Origin: JAHEFU01 sp020440645
GTDB lineage: Bacteria; 4484-113; JAFGCY01
Direction: 5' to 3'
Length of the DNA stretch: 64,000 nucleotides
NCBI GenBank assembly: GCA_020440645.1
Contig: JAGRNR010000015.1
Coordinates: 1 to 64,000 of the forward strand
Every line of letters starts with the position of its first letter. Within the stretch, counting starts at the first letter, position 1. This document shows, one piece after another, positions 44,990-53,484 of the stretch. The position numbers were made by a program, and so were the translations under genes. The notes under the pieces were generated by a model, which made no database searches, was not told the DNA's origin, and saw nothing but the letters and a program-made list of their open reading frames with translations.

Positions 44990-47273
44990 CAGCAACATCG
45001 ATTACTACGAGGCGGACAGCCTGTTCAACGACATCAGCAACAGGCTGCGTTCGCGCATGCCGCGCTTTGATGAGGACAGGCTGCGCAATGCCTACGAACT
45101 GGCCATTTCCGCCCATGACGGACAGCTGCGCAAGGACGGCAGCCCCTACATCCTCCACCCGCTGGAAGTGGCCGAGATCTGCATGGACCTCGAGATGGAT
45201 GCGGACTCGATCATCGCCGCGATCCTGCATGACGTGGTGGAGGACACCAGCGTCAGGCTCAACCAGATCCGCCAGCTGTTCGGCAATGACGTTGCCAACA
45301 TGGTGGACAGCCTGACGAAGATCAAGAAGATCGACTTCTTCGCGCGCTTCACCGGCCGCAACAAGGCCTCCAACCAGGCGCGCAACCTTCAGAAGCTGTT
45401 CGTCGCGATGACGAACGACTACCGGGTGATCGTGATCAAGATCGCGGACCGCCTGCACAACATGAAGACACTCGGCTCGATGCCGGACCACAAGCGGATC
45501 CGCATCAGCCGTGAGACGCTCGAGTTCTACATCCCGATCGCCCGGCGGCTCGGACTGGGAACGGTCACGAGTGAGCTTGAGGACCTGGTGTTCCAGTACC
45601 TCTACCCGGAGGAGTACGCCACGCTCAAGAAGCAGGTCAGCACCTATTTCCACGAGCATGAGCAGAAGATCCAGGAGATGGTGAACACCACGCGCTCGCT
45701 GCTGGAGAAGAACGGGATCAAGGTTGCCAGCATCTACGGGCGCTCCAAGCACCTGTGGAGCATCCACCAGAAGATGGAGGTGCAGGGCGTCGGGATCGAT
45801 GGTATCTACGACCTGCTGGCGATCCGCATCGTGATCGCGGGTGTCGAGCTGGACTGCTACCGCGTGCTGGGGCTGGTGCACAGCCGCTGGCAGCCAATCT
45901 TCGAGCGCTTCCGCGACTTCGTTGCCAGCCCGAAGGAGAATGGCTACCAGACCCTGCACACGACGGTGATCGGGCCCGGCGGCAGCTGGGTGGAATGCCA
46001 GATCCGTACCGAAAACATGGACTATGAATCCCGCCAGGGCATTGCTGCGCACTGGAGCTACAAGGAGAAGCCGCAGCTAGCCCGCATCGTGAAGGACGAG
46101 AGCTGGCTGGAGTTCATCCGTGAGCTGTCCGAGGATGATGTCAACTCCGAGGAATTCGTGGCCCGCACCCGCGAGTCGCTGCATGGCGACCAGGTGCTGG
46201 TGCTCTCACCACGCGGTGAGGTTGTCAACCTGCCGGCTGGCGCGACCCCGGTGGACTTCGCCTACTACATCCACACGAACCTCGGCCACAGCATCCGCGG
46301 AGCCAAGGTGAACGGCAACCATGTGCCGCTGAACTACGAGCTGCGCAATGGCGACGTGGTGGAGGTGATCAAGGCCCGCGAGGACAATGCCGCGCCGCGG
46401 CCCGAGTTCCTGATGATGGTGAAGTCCCCGAAGAGCATGCTGAAGATCCGCAAGTACTTCAAGGCGGCCAGCCGCGACGAACGGATCAATGCCGGCCGTA
46501 CCCTGCTGCGCCAGCTGATCACGGGGCAGGGGCTATATCCGCTGAACCTGATGGCCAACGACAAGCTGGCCCTGCTGCTGAAGACGATGAAGGTGCGCAG
46601 CATCGACGAGATGTACCAGAAGATTGCGATCGGCGAATTCGACACCTCAACGATCATCGCCGAGCTGAAGAAGATCCACAAGTTGCGCGTCGAGCAGGGG
46701 CCGAAACAGAAGAGCGGCGAGCCCGAGCGGCAGACCCGCAAGGTCAGCCTGCTCAGCGGCGTCGGCTACGAACTCGGCCTGCAGCTGACCGGCGGGCAGC
46801 TGATGCGCAACCGCGCCGAGATCCGTTCCTGCTGCACGCCTGTGCCGGGGGACAAGCTGTACGGTGTGCACAACCGCTCCGACCGCATCGTGTATGTACA
46901 CCGGCTGGACTGTCCGAAGCTGCAGCAGGACCTGCGTGACGGCTCACTGGTTGAGGTTGAGTGGTCCAGCCAGGTCGAGGACAAGCGCTACCCGGCGAGG
47001 ATCCGCGTACATTCGCTCAACCGCGTCGGCCTGCTGTTCGAGGTGCTGCGCTTCCTCAGTGAGAACCGCATCAACCTCGGTGGAGCTGAGTTCAGTTCAT
47101 CTCCGTCGGCCTTCGCCGCCGATGAAATGGCAACCTTCGACCTTACGGTGGAGGTAGCGGACGTGCATGAGCTGAAGCAGGTGATGGAAGTGATCATGAA
47201 GATCGAGGACGTCTACGGGGTGGACCGTGCGCTGCCCGAGGAACCTGCCAGCGAACCGGAGAAGGGTGCGTGA
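44970..47273 (+). CDS. rel: Bifunctional (p)ppGpp synthetase/hydrolase
   Basis: This 767-residue protein has a complete RSH layout. An HD hydrolase domain comes first (YILHPLEVA, AAILHDVVEDT intact, so hydrolysis is expected). The synthetase domain follows (YDLLAIRIVI, SPKENGYQTLHTTVIG, VECQIRTENMDYESRQGIAAHW), then TGS (VLSPRGEVVNLPAGATPVDFA), a Cys-containing zinc-finger-like region (CCTPVPGD) and a C-terminal ACT domain. It sets the stringent response. The ATG lies inside the recJ end. Confidence 0.97.
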   Translation: MAPRSVSSNIDYYEADSLFNDISNRLRSRMPRFDEDRLRNAYELAISAHDGQLRKDGSPYILHPLEVAEICMDLEMDADSIIAAILHDVVEDTSVRLNQIRQLFGNDVANMVDSLTKIKKIDFFARFTGRNKASNQARNLQKLFVAMTNDYRVIVIKIADRLHNMKTLGSMPDHKRIRISRETLEFYIPIARRLGLGTVTSELEDLVFQYLYPEEYATLKKQVSTYFHEHEQKIQEMVNTTRSLLEKNGIKVASIYGRSKHLWSIHQKMEVQGVGIDGIYDLLAIRIVIAGVELDCYRVLGLVHSRWQPIFERFRDFVASPKENGYQTLHTTVIGPGGSWVECQIRTENMDYESRQGIAAHWSYKEKPQLARIVKDESWLEFIRELSEDDVNSEEFVARTRESLHGDQVLVLSPRGEVVNLPAGATPVDFAYYIHTNLGHSIRGAKVNGNHVPLNYELRNGDVVEVIKAREDNAAPRPEFLMMVKSPKSMLKIRKYFKAASRDERINAGRTLLRQLITGQGLYPLNLMANDKLALLLKTMKVRSIDEMYQKIAIGEFDTSTIIAELKKIHKLRVEQGPKQKSGEPERQTRKVSLLSGVGYELGLQLTGGQLMRNRAEIRSCCTPVPGDKLYGVHNRSDRIVYVHRLDCPKLQQDLRDGSLVEVEWSSQVEDKRYPARIRVHSLNRVGLLFEVLRFLSENRINLGGAEFSSSPSAFAADEMATFDLTVEVADVHELKQVMEVIMKIEDVYGVDRALPEEPASEPEKGA

Positions 47274-47722
47274 GGGCAGTGATCCAGCGTGTCAGCCGGG
47301 CCAGGGTGACAGTCGACGGCCGGGTGACGGGTGAAATCGGGCAGGGCCTTCTGGTGCTGCTGGCAGCGCTCAAGGGAGATACCGAGGTCGAGCTGGAATT
47401 CATGGCGCGCAAGGTAAGCGGCATGCGCATCTTCACTGATGGCGATGGAAAGATGAACCTGGATGTGAGCGCGGTTGGCGGCAGCGTGCTCGTGGTTTCG
47501 CAGTTCACCCTGGCTGCCCCGACGGCTTCCGGCAACCGGCCGTCATTCTCCTCTGCAATGCCGCCGGACGAGGCACAGGAAATGGTGGAGCGCTTCAAGC
47601 GGCGGCTTGAAACTGACTACGGGCTGAGTGTTGCCAGCGGTGAGTTCGGTGCGAAGATGGATGTGGAACTTGTCAACGACGGGCCGGTGACGATCATCGT
47701 CGACACGGCCAACAAGGCCTGA
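47270..47722 (+). CDS. dtd: D-aminoacyl-tRNA deacylase
   Basis: A GTG overlapping the rel stop gives 150 residues. DTD motifs are VSQFTLAA and the C-terminal NDGPVTI, which carry the chiral-proofreading Gly-cisPro region. It removes D-amino acids and Gly mischarged on tRNA. Its TGA abuts the stop of the convergent lipoprotein gene. Confidence 0.97.
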   Translation: MRAVIQRVSRARVTVDGRVTGEIGQGLLVLLAALKGDTEVELEFMARKVSGMRIFTDGDGKMNLDVSAVGGSVLVVSQFTLAAPTASGNRPSFSSAMPPDEAQEMVERFKRRLETDYGLSVASGEFGAKMDVELVNDGPVTIIVDTANKA

Positions 47723-48415
47723 CTACTCGCCCTCGGCAGCGGCGGGCATGCTGCGCAGCCTGGCGCTCCAGTCCCGTGTCTGCTGGAAGATGATCGCGCC
47801 GTCGGCAACATGCTGGGCGGTGATGTCAACATCCTGGCCCTCGCGGTCGATCAGAACACTGATGATGTAGTCAACCTGCAGCTGCTCACCGAGTTGCATC
47901 GCCGTGGCCTGGCTGAGTGCGGCGCTGTCAATCGTGATCACCTCAGCGCGGGCCAGGTCGAGGTGCTCGCTGGCGGGCTGGACCACGTCAATCAGGCTGT
48001 TGCGCACGAAGCGGGCGTTGATCCCCTGGCGCACCTGGCGCTCGCGGCGCAGGGCGTCCTGCTTCCTCGTCGCGGCAGCCGGATCTTCATCTGCGGCTGC
48101 GTCCGCCTGCCCATCGCCAAACAGGGACTGGTCGACAACGGATACCACGGCTACGCGCACGCGCTGGCGGAGCTCGGTGGGGGATTCGTGGGCCGGATCA
48201 TGGCTGGCGTTGCTGACGGCAAGCTGGTCATCAGCAGCCTCAGTGGCTGATTCATCGCTGACACCGGCATCCTCGAGGATGGCAATCTGCATCGCCGACA
48301 GCTGGTCCGCAACCTCGATGTTGCGGTTGTCAGCGAGGCTGCCGAGCTTGTCACACGCAGCAAGCAGCAGTGCGATGGTCAGCAGGCAGGCGGTAACTGT
48401 GAGGCGGGAAAGCAT
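47723..48415 (-). CDS. Lipoprotein of unknown function (LpoB/FlgO-like fold possible)
   Basis: This 230-residue protein has a signal peptide with the lipobox LAAC (Cys about residue 21). A ~60-residue Ala/Asp-rich linker and a C-terminal α/β region follow (RVRVAVVSVVDQS; LDLARAEVITIDSAAL; LGEQLQVDYIISVLID). The α/β part recalls periplasmic TolB-N/CsgG-like lipoproteins such as LpoB or FlgO, but similarity is weak and the call is tentative. It follows the TPR gene after 11 bases, so the two probably share an mRNA. Confidence 0.6.
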   Translation of the reverse strand: MLSRLTVTACLLTIALLLAACDKLGSLADNRNIEVADQLSAMQIAILEDAGVSDESATEAADDQLAVSNASHDPAHESPTELRQRVRVAVVSVVDQSLFGDGQADAAADEDPAAATRKQDALRRERQVRQGINARFVRNSLIDVVQPASEHLDLARAEVITIDSAALSQATAMQLGEQLQVDYIISVLIDREGQDVDITAQHVADGAIIFQQTRDWSARLRSMPAAAEGE

Positions 48416-48426
48416 CCGGACATTGG

Positions 48427-49209
48427 TCAGTCCTCGTAGAAGCAGATGGACTTGCAGCTGAAGCAGTAGGGCGCATCGGCGGGCAGCGCTGTGCCGCAGT
48501 TGCTGCAGCTCATCGCCACGCCGGTCAGTTGCAGGGTCACACTGGCCACGAAGGTTTCTTCCTCCTCGTCAGACATGCCAGTGTTATCGTCATCTGCGAA
48601 CTCTTCTTCAGCCTCATCCTCGAAATCATCATCATCGCTGCTGAAATCCATCGACAATTCAACCTCGTCCTCGTCCATCTCGAAGCCCTCGGGCAGCTCC
48701 TCCGGATCAGAGTCGTCATCCATCTCAAGCTGGATGTCATCGATGTCATCATCTGTGGTATTGATGGTCTTCGTACCGCTGCGGCGGTCGCCGAGCTGGC
48801 GGTTCACCTCGTCGAGTTCCTCGCGGGCCTCATCGAGGCGCTCCTCGTCGCTCTCCAGCTCCATGTAGCGGCTCAGCATCAGGCGGGCCAGCTCGAAGTC
48901 CTCCATGCTGGTGAGGAACTCCGCGGCGTACCAGAGTGCATCGAGGTTCTCCGGATCGGCAGCCAGTGCCAGCATGTAGCTGCGCCAGGCCTCCTTGGCG
49001 AACTCAAGGTTGGAGAAGCAGACCCCGAGCATGTTCCAGCCGTTGGGGTCGGCACCATCGAGGATGGTTATCTTGTGGAAGCATTCAAGCGCCAGCTTGT
49101 AGTCCTCATTATCGAGTGCCTCATTGCCCTTTTCCTCGAGGCGCTCCTTGGCCGCCTGTTCCTCAGCCTTGAGTTCCCGGCGGGCGATAACTCCGGATGC
49201 GTTGCTCAT
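48427..49209 (-). CDS. TPR protein with acidic linker and C-terminal zinc ribbon
   Basis: This 260-residue protein has an N-terminal charged coiled-coil-like helix and about three TPR units (residues 25-135: NEALDNEDYKLALECFHKI and following). Next is a long Asp/Glu-rich stretch (about 150-225), and last a Cys4 ribbon (CSNCGTALPADAPYCFSC) at the end. GGAGGAAG precedes the ATG. No signal peptide is seen, so it should be cytoplasmic. I do not recognise this domain order; a scaffold role is a guess. Confidence 0.75.
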   Translation of the reverse strand: MSNASGVIARRELKAEEQAAKERLEEKGNEALDNEDYKLALECFHKITILDGADPNGWNMLGVCFSNLEFAKEAWRSYMLALAADPENLDALWYAAEFLTSMEDFELARLMLSRYMELESDEERLDEAREELDEVNRQLGDRRSGTKTINTTDDDIDDIQLEMDDDSDPEELPEGFEMDEDEVELSMDFSSDDDDFEDEAEEEFADDDNTGMSDEEEETFVASVTLQLTGVAMSCSNCGTALPADAPYCFSCKSICFYED

Positions 49210-49471
49210 CTTCTGTCTTCCTCCGCAAGCAGATAGCAGAATTGTATTACATCGGCTCCGCTGACGCAGCCTGTAAGCAATACCTGCCGCAGGACTGAGT
49301 CATTTAAATGACGACCAGGCAGGGCAGTCGGTTCCCTTTCCATCCCATCATTTCATTCCAATTTGAGCATATTGCGGTCTGTGAATCAGGGCTGTGAAAA
49401 GGCGGTGTCAGCCGGATGAAGATTGCCCGGAAAAAACGGCCCGAAATTTCGGTCCGCTGGTCATTTTAGGC

Positions 49472-49500
49472 TTGCCAGCGTATGATACGTCTGTTATTCT
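49472..49500 (+). promoter_or_regulatory. dnaA promoter
   Basis: TTGCCA (49472-49477), a 17-base spacer and TATTCT (49495-49500), with TGT just before the -10, form a strong sigma70-like promoter. It leaves a ~225-nt leader before the chosen dnaA start. Confidence 0.65.
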
Positions 49501-49596
49501 AGGTTCCCTTGAAGGCAATGGTGCACTGTACTCATGGTGCATCAGGGGTATCACCGTTGACAGATTCCGGATCGTCAGATTTCTCCGAGGGCGGAG

Positions 49597-49705
49597 TTAT
49601 CAACTTATGCACGAACCGCGTATCTGTGGCGGGGATAAGTTACGTGTGGACGGGTTGAAGTGGAAGAGTGTTGACAACTTTTCTCGTACTGTCCACCTAT
49701 CAACG
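49597..49705. promoter_or_regulatory. Cluster of DnaA-box-like 9-mers
   Basis: Six degenerate matches to TTATCCACA lie in 109 bp: TTATCAACT (49597), TTATCCCCG (reverse, 49630-49638), CCGTCCACA (reverse, 49645-49653), TTGTCAACA (reverse, 49669-49677), CTGTCCACC (49689) and CTATCAACG (49697). None is perfect; density is the main evidence. They lie in the dnaA leader, suiting autoregulation, and could also serve an origin. Confidence 0.5.
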
Positions 49706-49733
49706 AGGAATATTACGAGGAGGCGGAGCGTCG

Positions 49734-51155
49734 GTGGGTCTGGACCTGCCGTTTCAATGTATGCAGACCCACAGTGCAACAGATCTTCTCGAGATCATCA
49801 AGCAGCAACTCTGTGAGCAGACGAATCGCCCCAAGTACGAACTGCTGATCCGGCCCCTGACAGCCGTATCCTATGACGACAACGTACTGGTGGTATCCGC
49901 TGCCAACGAGATGAACTGCAAGTGGGTCAGGGAGCAGTTCGGTGAGATCATCGTTGAACTCACTGAACTGATCACCGGCAGCCGCGCCAGCCTTGAAGTG
50001 ATCCCGGCCAGGGCCGGGGAAGACGCCCCCGCCATCCCACAATTCAGTGATGACGGCCTGCCGGCCGCCAAGCAGGACAACGCCAGCCCGGTCGAGGAAC
50101 TTGAATTCCGATCGCGCAGCCAGGCTGCCAAGCCACTGCTCAACCCGCACTACACCTTCTCCGAGTTCGTCGTAGGTGCCAACAACCAGTTCTGCTACAG
50201 CGCCTGCTGGCAGGTGGCCCAGCGCCCCGGCCAGAGCTACAACCCGATGTTCATCTACGGTGGGGTCGGGCTGGGCAAGACCCACCTGATGCACGCCATT
50301 GGACACGAGGTCTGGAACAACAAGCGTGCGGACAATGTGGTGTATGTCACCAGCGAGAAGTTCACCAACGACTTCATTGAGCATGTGCGTACCGGCAAGC
50401 GGATGTCTGAGTTCCACCGCCGTTACCGCCAGGCTGATGTGCTGCTGATTGACGACATCCAGTTCCTGAGCGGCAAGTCCGAGACCCAGAGCGAGTTCTT
50501 CCACACCTTCATGGAGCTCGTGGAGGCCGGCAAGCAGATCATCATCAGTTCTGACCGTCCGCCGCGGACCCTCAAGGGCATCGAGGAACGACTTATCTCG
50601 CGCTTCGGCATGGGCCTGGTGGCGGACATCGCTGACCCGAGCCTGGAAACCCGGGTGGCCATCCTGCGCCAGAAGGCACGCCAGGAGAAGGTCAACCTGC
50701 CGGATGAGGTCTGCTACTTCATCGCCGACCGTGTGACGAGCAATGTGCGTGAACTGGAAGGTGCGCTGACCCGCCTGCTGGCCTTCAGTGACTTCTCCAG
50801 CAGCCCGCCGACGATTGAGTTCGCGGCCCGCGTGCTGGCGGACATCCTCGACACCAGCGGCATCCGCCGGGAAGTCAGCATGCGGCAGATCATCAATGCC
50901 GTCTGCGAGTACTTCAACATCAGCGACAGCCTGCTGCTCAGCAGCAACCGTTCCAAGCGCGTGGCCCAGGCCAGGATGATCGCGATGTACTTCGCGCGTG
51001 AGTTCACCAACCTGACGCTCAGCCAGATCGGCACGGAGCTCGGCAACCGCGACCACAGTACGGTGTCCCACGGAGCGAGCAAGATCACCGCGGAAATCGT
51101 TGAGGATCCCTACATCGAGCAGGCGATCAGCCAGATCAGCCGGATGCTCAAGTAG
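49734..51155 (+). CDS. dnaA: Chromosomal replication initiator DnaA
   Basis: The GTG at 49734 is chosen because AGGAGG/GGAG lies just upstream, giving 473 residues; an ATG nine codons later (49761) is an alternative. Domain I is LLEIIKQQL...; domain III is AAA+ with GGVGLGKTHLMHAIG, DVLLIDDIQFLSGK and the arginine finger region ERLISRFGMGLVADI. Domain IV ends with the DnaA signature ELGNRDHSTVSHGASKI. It opens the origin by binding DnaA boxes. It stands alone, with no dnaN beside it. Confidence 0.97.
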   Translation: MGLDLPFQCMQTHSATDLLEIIKQQLCEQTNRPKYELLIRPLTAVSYDDNVLVVSAANEMNCKWVREQFGEIIVELTELITGSRASLEVIPARAGEDAPAIPQFSDDGLPAAKQDNASPVEELEFRSRSQAAKPLLNPHYTFSEFVVGANNQFCYSACWQVAQRPGQSYNPMFIYGGVGLGKTHLMHAIGHEVWNNKRADNVVYVTSEKFTNDFIEHVRTGKRMSEFHRRYRQADVLLIDDIQFLSGKSETQSEFFHTFMELVEAGKQIIISSDRPPRTLKGIEERLISRFGMGLVADIADPSLETRVAILRQKARQEKVNLPDEVCYFIADRVTSNVRELEGALTRLLAFSDFSSSPPTIEFAARVLADILDTSGIRREVSMRQIINAVCEYFNISDSLLLSSNRSKRVAQARMIAMYFAREFTNLTLSQIGTELGNRDHSTVSHGASKITAEIVEDPYIEQAISQISRMLK

Positions 51156-51183
51156 CCGGGCCGCTGCCCCGAATAAGCTCCAT

Positions 51184-51198
51184 CCTGATATAATCAGG
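51184..51198 (+). promoter_or_regulatory. Extended -10 promoter inside an inverted repeat
   Basis: CCTGAT-ATA-ATCAGG is a perfect inverted repeat that contains TGA-TATAAT (51186-51194). The start codon at 51204 is nine bases beyond the -10, so the mRNA would have almost no leader. A protein binding the repeat would block the promoter directly. Confidence 0.5.
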
Positions 51199-51203
51199 CC
51201 AAG

Positions 51204-52955
51204 TTGAACCAGAAGGTCTATAACCTCCCGTCACGGTTCTGGCCATACCTCGTGGCTGCGAAACTGATCGGATTCACCTCCAGTTACGCCTTCGTGTGGA
51301 TGCTGCATTTCGGGGACGCAACCACCTATGGCAGTGCCGGACTGTTCTGGGCCAGCCTGTTCGTGATGGCGGCGATCAACATCTGCCTGTTCCGCTTCAC
51401 CGTCCCGACCCCTGAGAACCACGAGAGACTGTTCCTGATCAGCCTGGCGGTGGACATCGTGACCGCCAGCTACCTCTTCCTGCCACAGCCGCAGATGATC
51501 CTGATCTACCTGATCGCGCTGATGGTGATCAACAGCTTCTACAACTTCGTGCTGCCGCGCAGCACCGGCACCCTGCTGACCGGGCTGAGCATCCTGATTT
51601 ACGGCTTCAGCATCATGCTGGCGCGGGTGAACGGCGACCTGGACATCTTCCGCACGAACCTCGAGGCCGGAGCCTACTGCCTGATCGGGCTCGGCGCGAT
51701 GGCCACTTCCACGCTGCTGGTTCGCAAGATCAAGCGCAACATCGATGAGATCTACCAGGTCAGCGAGGACCTCGTCAGCGACCTGAGCCTGCAGGCGATC
51801 AATGCTGACCTCGCAGTGGAATCGCTGGTGGAGCGTAACCGCGAGGTGCAGACCCTGCTGCAGATCCTGGAAAACATCATCTCGGTGCTGGACTGGGAAG
51901 AGCTGTTTGGCAAGATCGTGGAGGCCCTGCGCAACCGCTTCGACTTCGACAAGTTCAGCATCTACATCTACAACCAGGATGAACAGCGCCTGGAGCTGAA
52001 GGTGGAAAGCGGGGACGAGGCCGCCACCGGCGTGGCGCGCAGCGTCAAGCTGGACCAGGGCGTGGTCGGCTGGAGCTTCACCAACCGTGAGGGCGTACTG
52101 ATTGACGACGTGCTGGAGGACAAGCGCTGGGAAAGCTTCAACCAGCGCGGCAAGAAGATCCGCTCACTGGCCTGCATGCCGCTGATGTTCCGCCAGGAAG
52201 CGCTCGGTGTGCTCTGCCTCGACAGCCACCGCATCAAGAGCTTCGACGCCGATGCCTTCGCCTTCCTGCAGAGCATCGCGCCGCTGATCTCGATTGCGGT
52301 CTCCAACAGCCTGAACTACACCACGGTCAAGACCGAGAGCCATACTGACAACCTGACCCAGCTGAACAACCACGGTGGCTTCATGGAGAAGTTCATCCCG
52401 ATGCTCAATGAGGCCTACTGCAAGGACATCCCGCTGGGCCTGATCTACATGGACATCGACCATTTCAAGAGCATCAACGACACCTACGGCCACCTCGTCG
52501 GCAACCTGGTGATCCAGGAGCTGTCGCAGATCCTGAAGACATTCTTCCGCGGCACGGACCTCGTCGGCCGCTGGGGCGGGGAGGAGTTCGCGGTGGTGCT
52601 GAAGGGCACGCCGCCGGAGATCGCCCCGCGCATCGCCGAGCAGCTCCGCCGCAAGGTGGAGGCACACCAGTTCCCGATCAGCCTGCAGCGCGACGCCTTC
52701 AAGCAGGTGACGATCAGCATCGGGCTGGCCACCACAGCGGATACGAACCTGAAACCGGAAGTCTCGCGCGGATCACGCAGCACCGGCGAAGGGGACGTGT
52801 TCCTAAAGAACGTGGAGGAGATCTCCGCGCTGTTCGTGGACAATGCCGACCACGCGCTCTACACTGCGAAGAACTCGGGCCGCAACCAGGTGATGCTCTC
52901 GAAGTTTTTTCCCATCCCGCAGAATGAATCCCGGACAATAGAGATCCGCAGCTGA
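51204..52955 (+). CDS. Membrane GAF-GGDEF diguanylate cyclase
   Basis: A TTG start gives 583 residues. About six membrane helices fill residues 10-175. Next is a coiled-coil-like linker (to ~225), a GAF domain (~230-370, VGWSFTNREGVLIDDV; ACMPLMFRQEALGVLCLDS) and a C-terminal GGDEF domain. The GGDEF domain has MDIDHFKSINDTYGH, GRWGGEEF and an I-site RxxD (RGTD) five residues before it. A ~30-residue insertion lies between SIGLAT and ADHALYTAK. It should make c-di-GMP under membrane/GAF control. No ribosome site is visible, in line with a leaderless start. Confidence 0.92.
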   Translation: MNQKVYNLPSRFWPYLVAAKLIGFTSSYAFVWMLHFGDATTYGSAGLFWASLFVMAAINICLFRFTVPTPENHERLFLISLAVDIVTASYLFLPQPQMILIYLIALMVINSFYNFVLPRSTGTLLTGLSILIYGFSIMLARVNGDLDIFRTNLEAGAYCLIGLGAMATSTLLVRKIKRNIDEIYQVSEDLVSDLSLQAINADLAVESLVERNREVQTLLQILENIISVLDWEELFGKIVEALRNRFDFDKFSIYIYNQDEQRLELKVESGDEAATGVARSVKLDQGVVGWSFTNREGVLIDDVLEDKRWESFNQRGKKIRSLACMPLMFRQEALGVLCLDSHRIKSFDADAFAFLQSIAPLISIAVSNSLNYTTVKTESHTDNLTQLNNHGGFMEKFIPMLNEAYCKDIPLGLIYMDIDHFKSINDTYGHLVGNLVIQELSQILKTFFRGTDLVGRWGGEEFAVVLKGTPPEIAPRIAEQLRRKVEAHQFPISLQRDAFKQVTISIGLATTADTNLKPEVSRGSRSTGEGDVFLKNVEEISALFVDNADHALYTAKNSGRNQVMLSKFFPIPQNESRTIEIRS

Positions 52956-52962
52956 TCCAGCC

Positions 52963-53048
52963 TTGCCCCGGACGCCGATTCGCATATAATTAGGGTGGAG
53001 GCTGACACTTGTAGGCAGAGCTAAGCTTCCCGCCCACCTCCGGTGGGC
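52963..53048 (+). promoter_or_regulatory. Promoter and hairpin leader of the cupin gene
   Basis: TTGCCC (52963-52968), a 16-base spacer and TATAAT (52985-52990) form a promoter. Its ~75-nt leader contains a perfect hairpin GCCCACC-TCC-GGTGGGC (53032-53048) followed by ATTTTC. That resembles a weak terminator placed before the gene, i.e. an attenuator; it could also end the upstream GGDEF transcript. I recognise no riboswitch class. Confidence 0.5.
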
Positions 53049-53071
53049 ATTTTCATCTTCAGGAGATTGAC

Positions 53072-53482
53072 ATGGACAGCACCCCGCAGCGTTACAGCCT
53101 GCCGATCCGGCTGGATGAGGATGTCAAGATCGTGCCCAAGGGCTGGGGCGAGGAGCGCTGGCTGCACAATGACGAGATGTACTGCGGCAAGCTGCTGATC
53201 GTGCTCAAGGACAAGAACTGCTCGCTGCATTACCACAAGCTCAAGACCGAGACCTTCTACATCGCCAAGGGGCACCTGCGCATGGAGATGTGCGACCTCG
53301 AGCATGCGCAGCAGGAGCCGCCGCAGATCCAGGAGGTGTTCGACATGAAGGAGGGCGACTGCATCCTTCTCACGCCGGGCATGGTGCACCGCTTCACAGG
53401 CATCGCGGACGAGACCCACATCATGGAGTTCTCAACGCAGCACTTCGACGAGGACAGCTACCGCATCGTCAAGGGGAGCTGA
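53072..53482 (+). CDS. Cupin, mannose-6-phosphate isomerase-like
   Basis: This 136-residue single cupin has the two motifs: LHYHKLKTETFYIAKGHLRM (His, His and Glu metal ligands) and the later GDCILLTPGMVHRFTG. An initial WGEERWLHN segment resembles the sugar isomerase/epimerase type cupins. AGGAGATTGAC precedes the ATG. The acyltransferase gene follows after two bases. The sugar substrate, if any, is not known. Confidence 0.75.
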   Translation: MDSTPQRYSLPIRLDEDVKIVPKGWGEERWLHNDEMYCGKLLIVLKDKNCSLHYHKLKTETFYIAKGHLRMEMCDLEHAQQEPPQIQEVFDMKEGDCILLTPGMVHRFTGIADETHIMEFSTQHFDEDSYRIVKGS

Positions 53483-53484
53483 GC

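Larger units (their letters stand above)
49210..49733. other. dnaA upstream region, candidate replication origin
   Basis: This 524-bp gap has no gene. It holds a perfect 14-bp AT-rich palindrome (49299-49312) and a 12-bp palindrome (CCGAAATTTCGG, 49441-49452), then the dnaA promoter and a cluster of DnaA-box-like sites. dnaA loci often mark oriC, but dnaN and recF are not next to it here, so the origin call is tentative. Confidence 0.45.

Noticed and set aside
53032..53048. Signal-recognition-particle RNA or known riboswitch
   Set aside because: The conserved GGAAG loop motifs of SRP RNA and cores of known riboswitches are absent; it is only a short hairpin.
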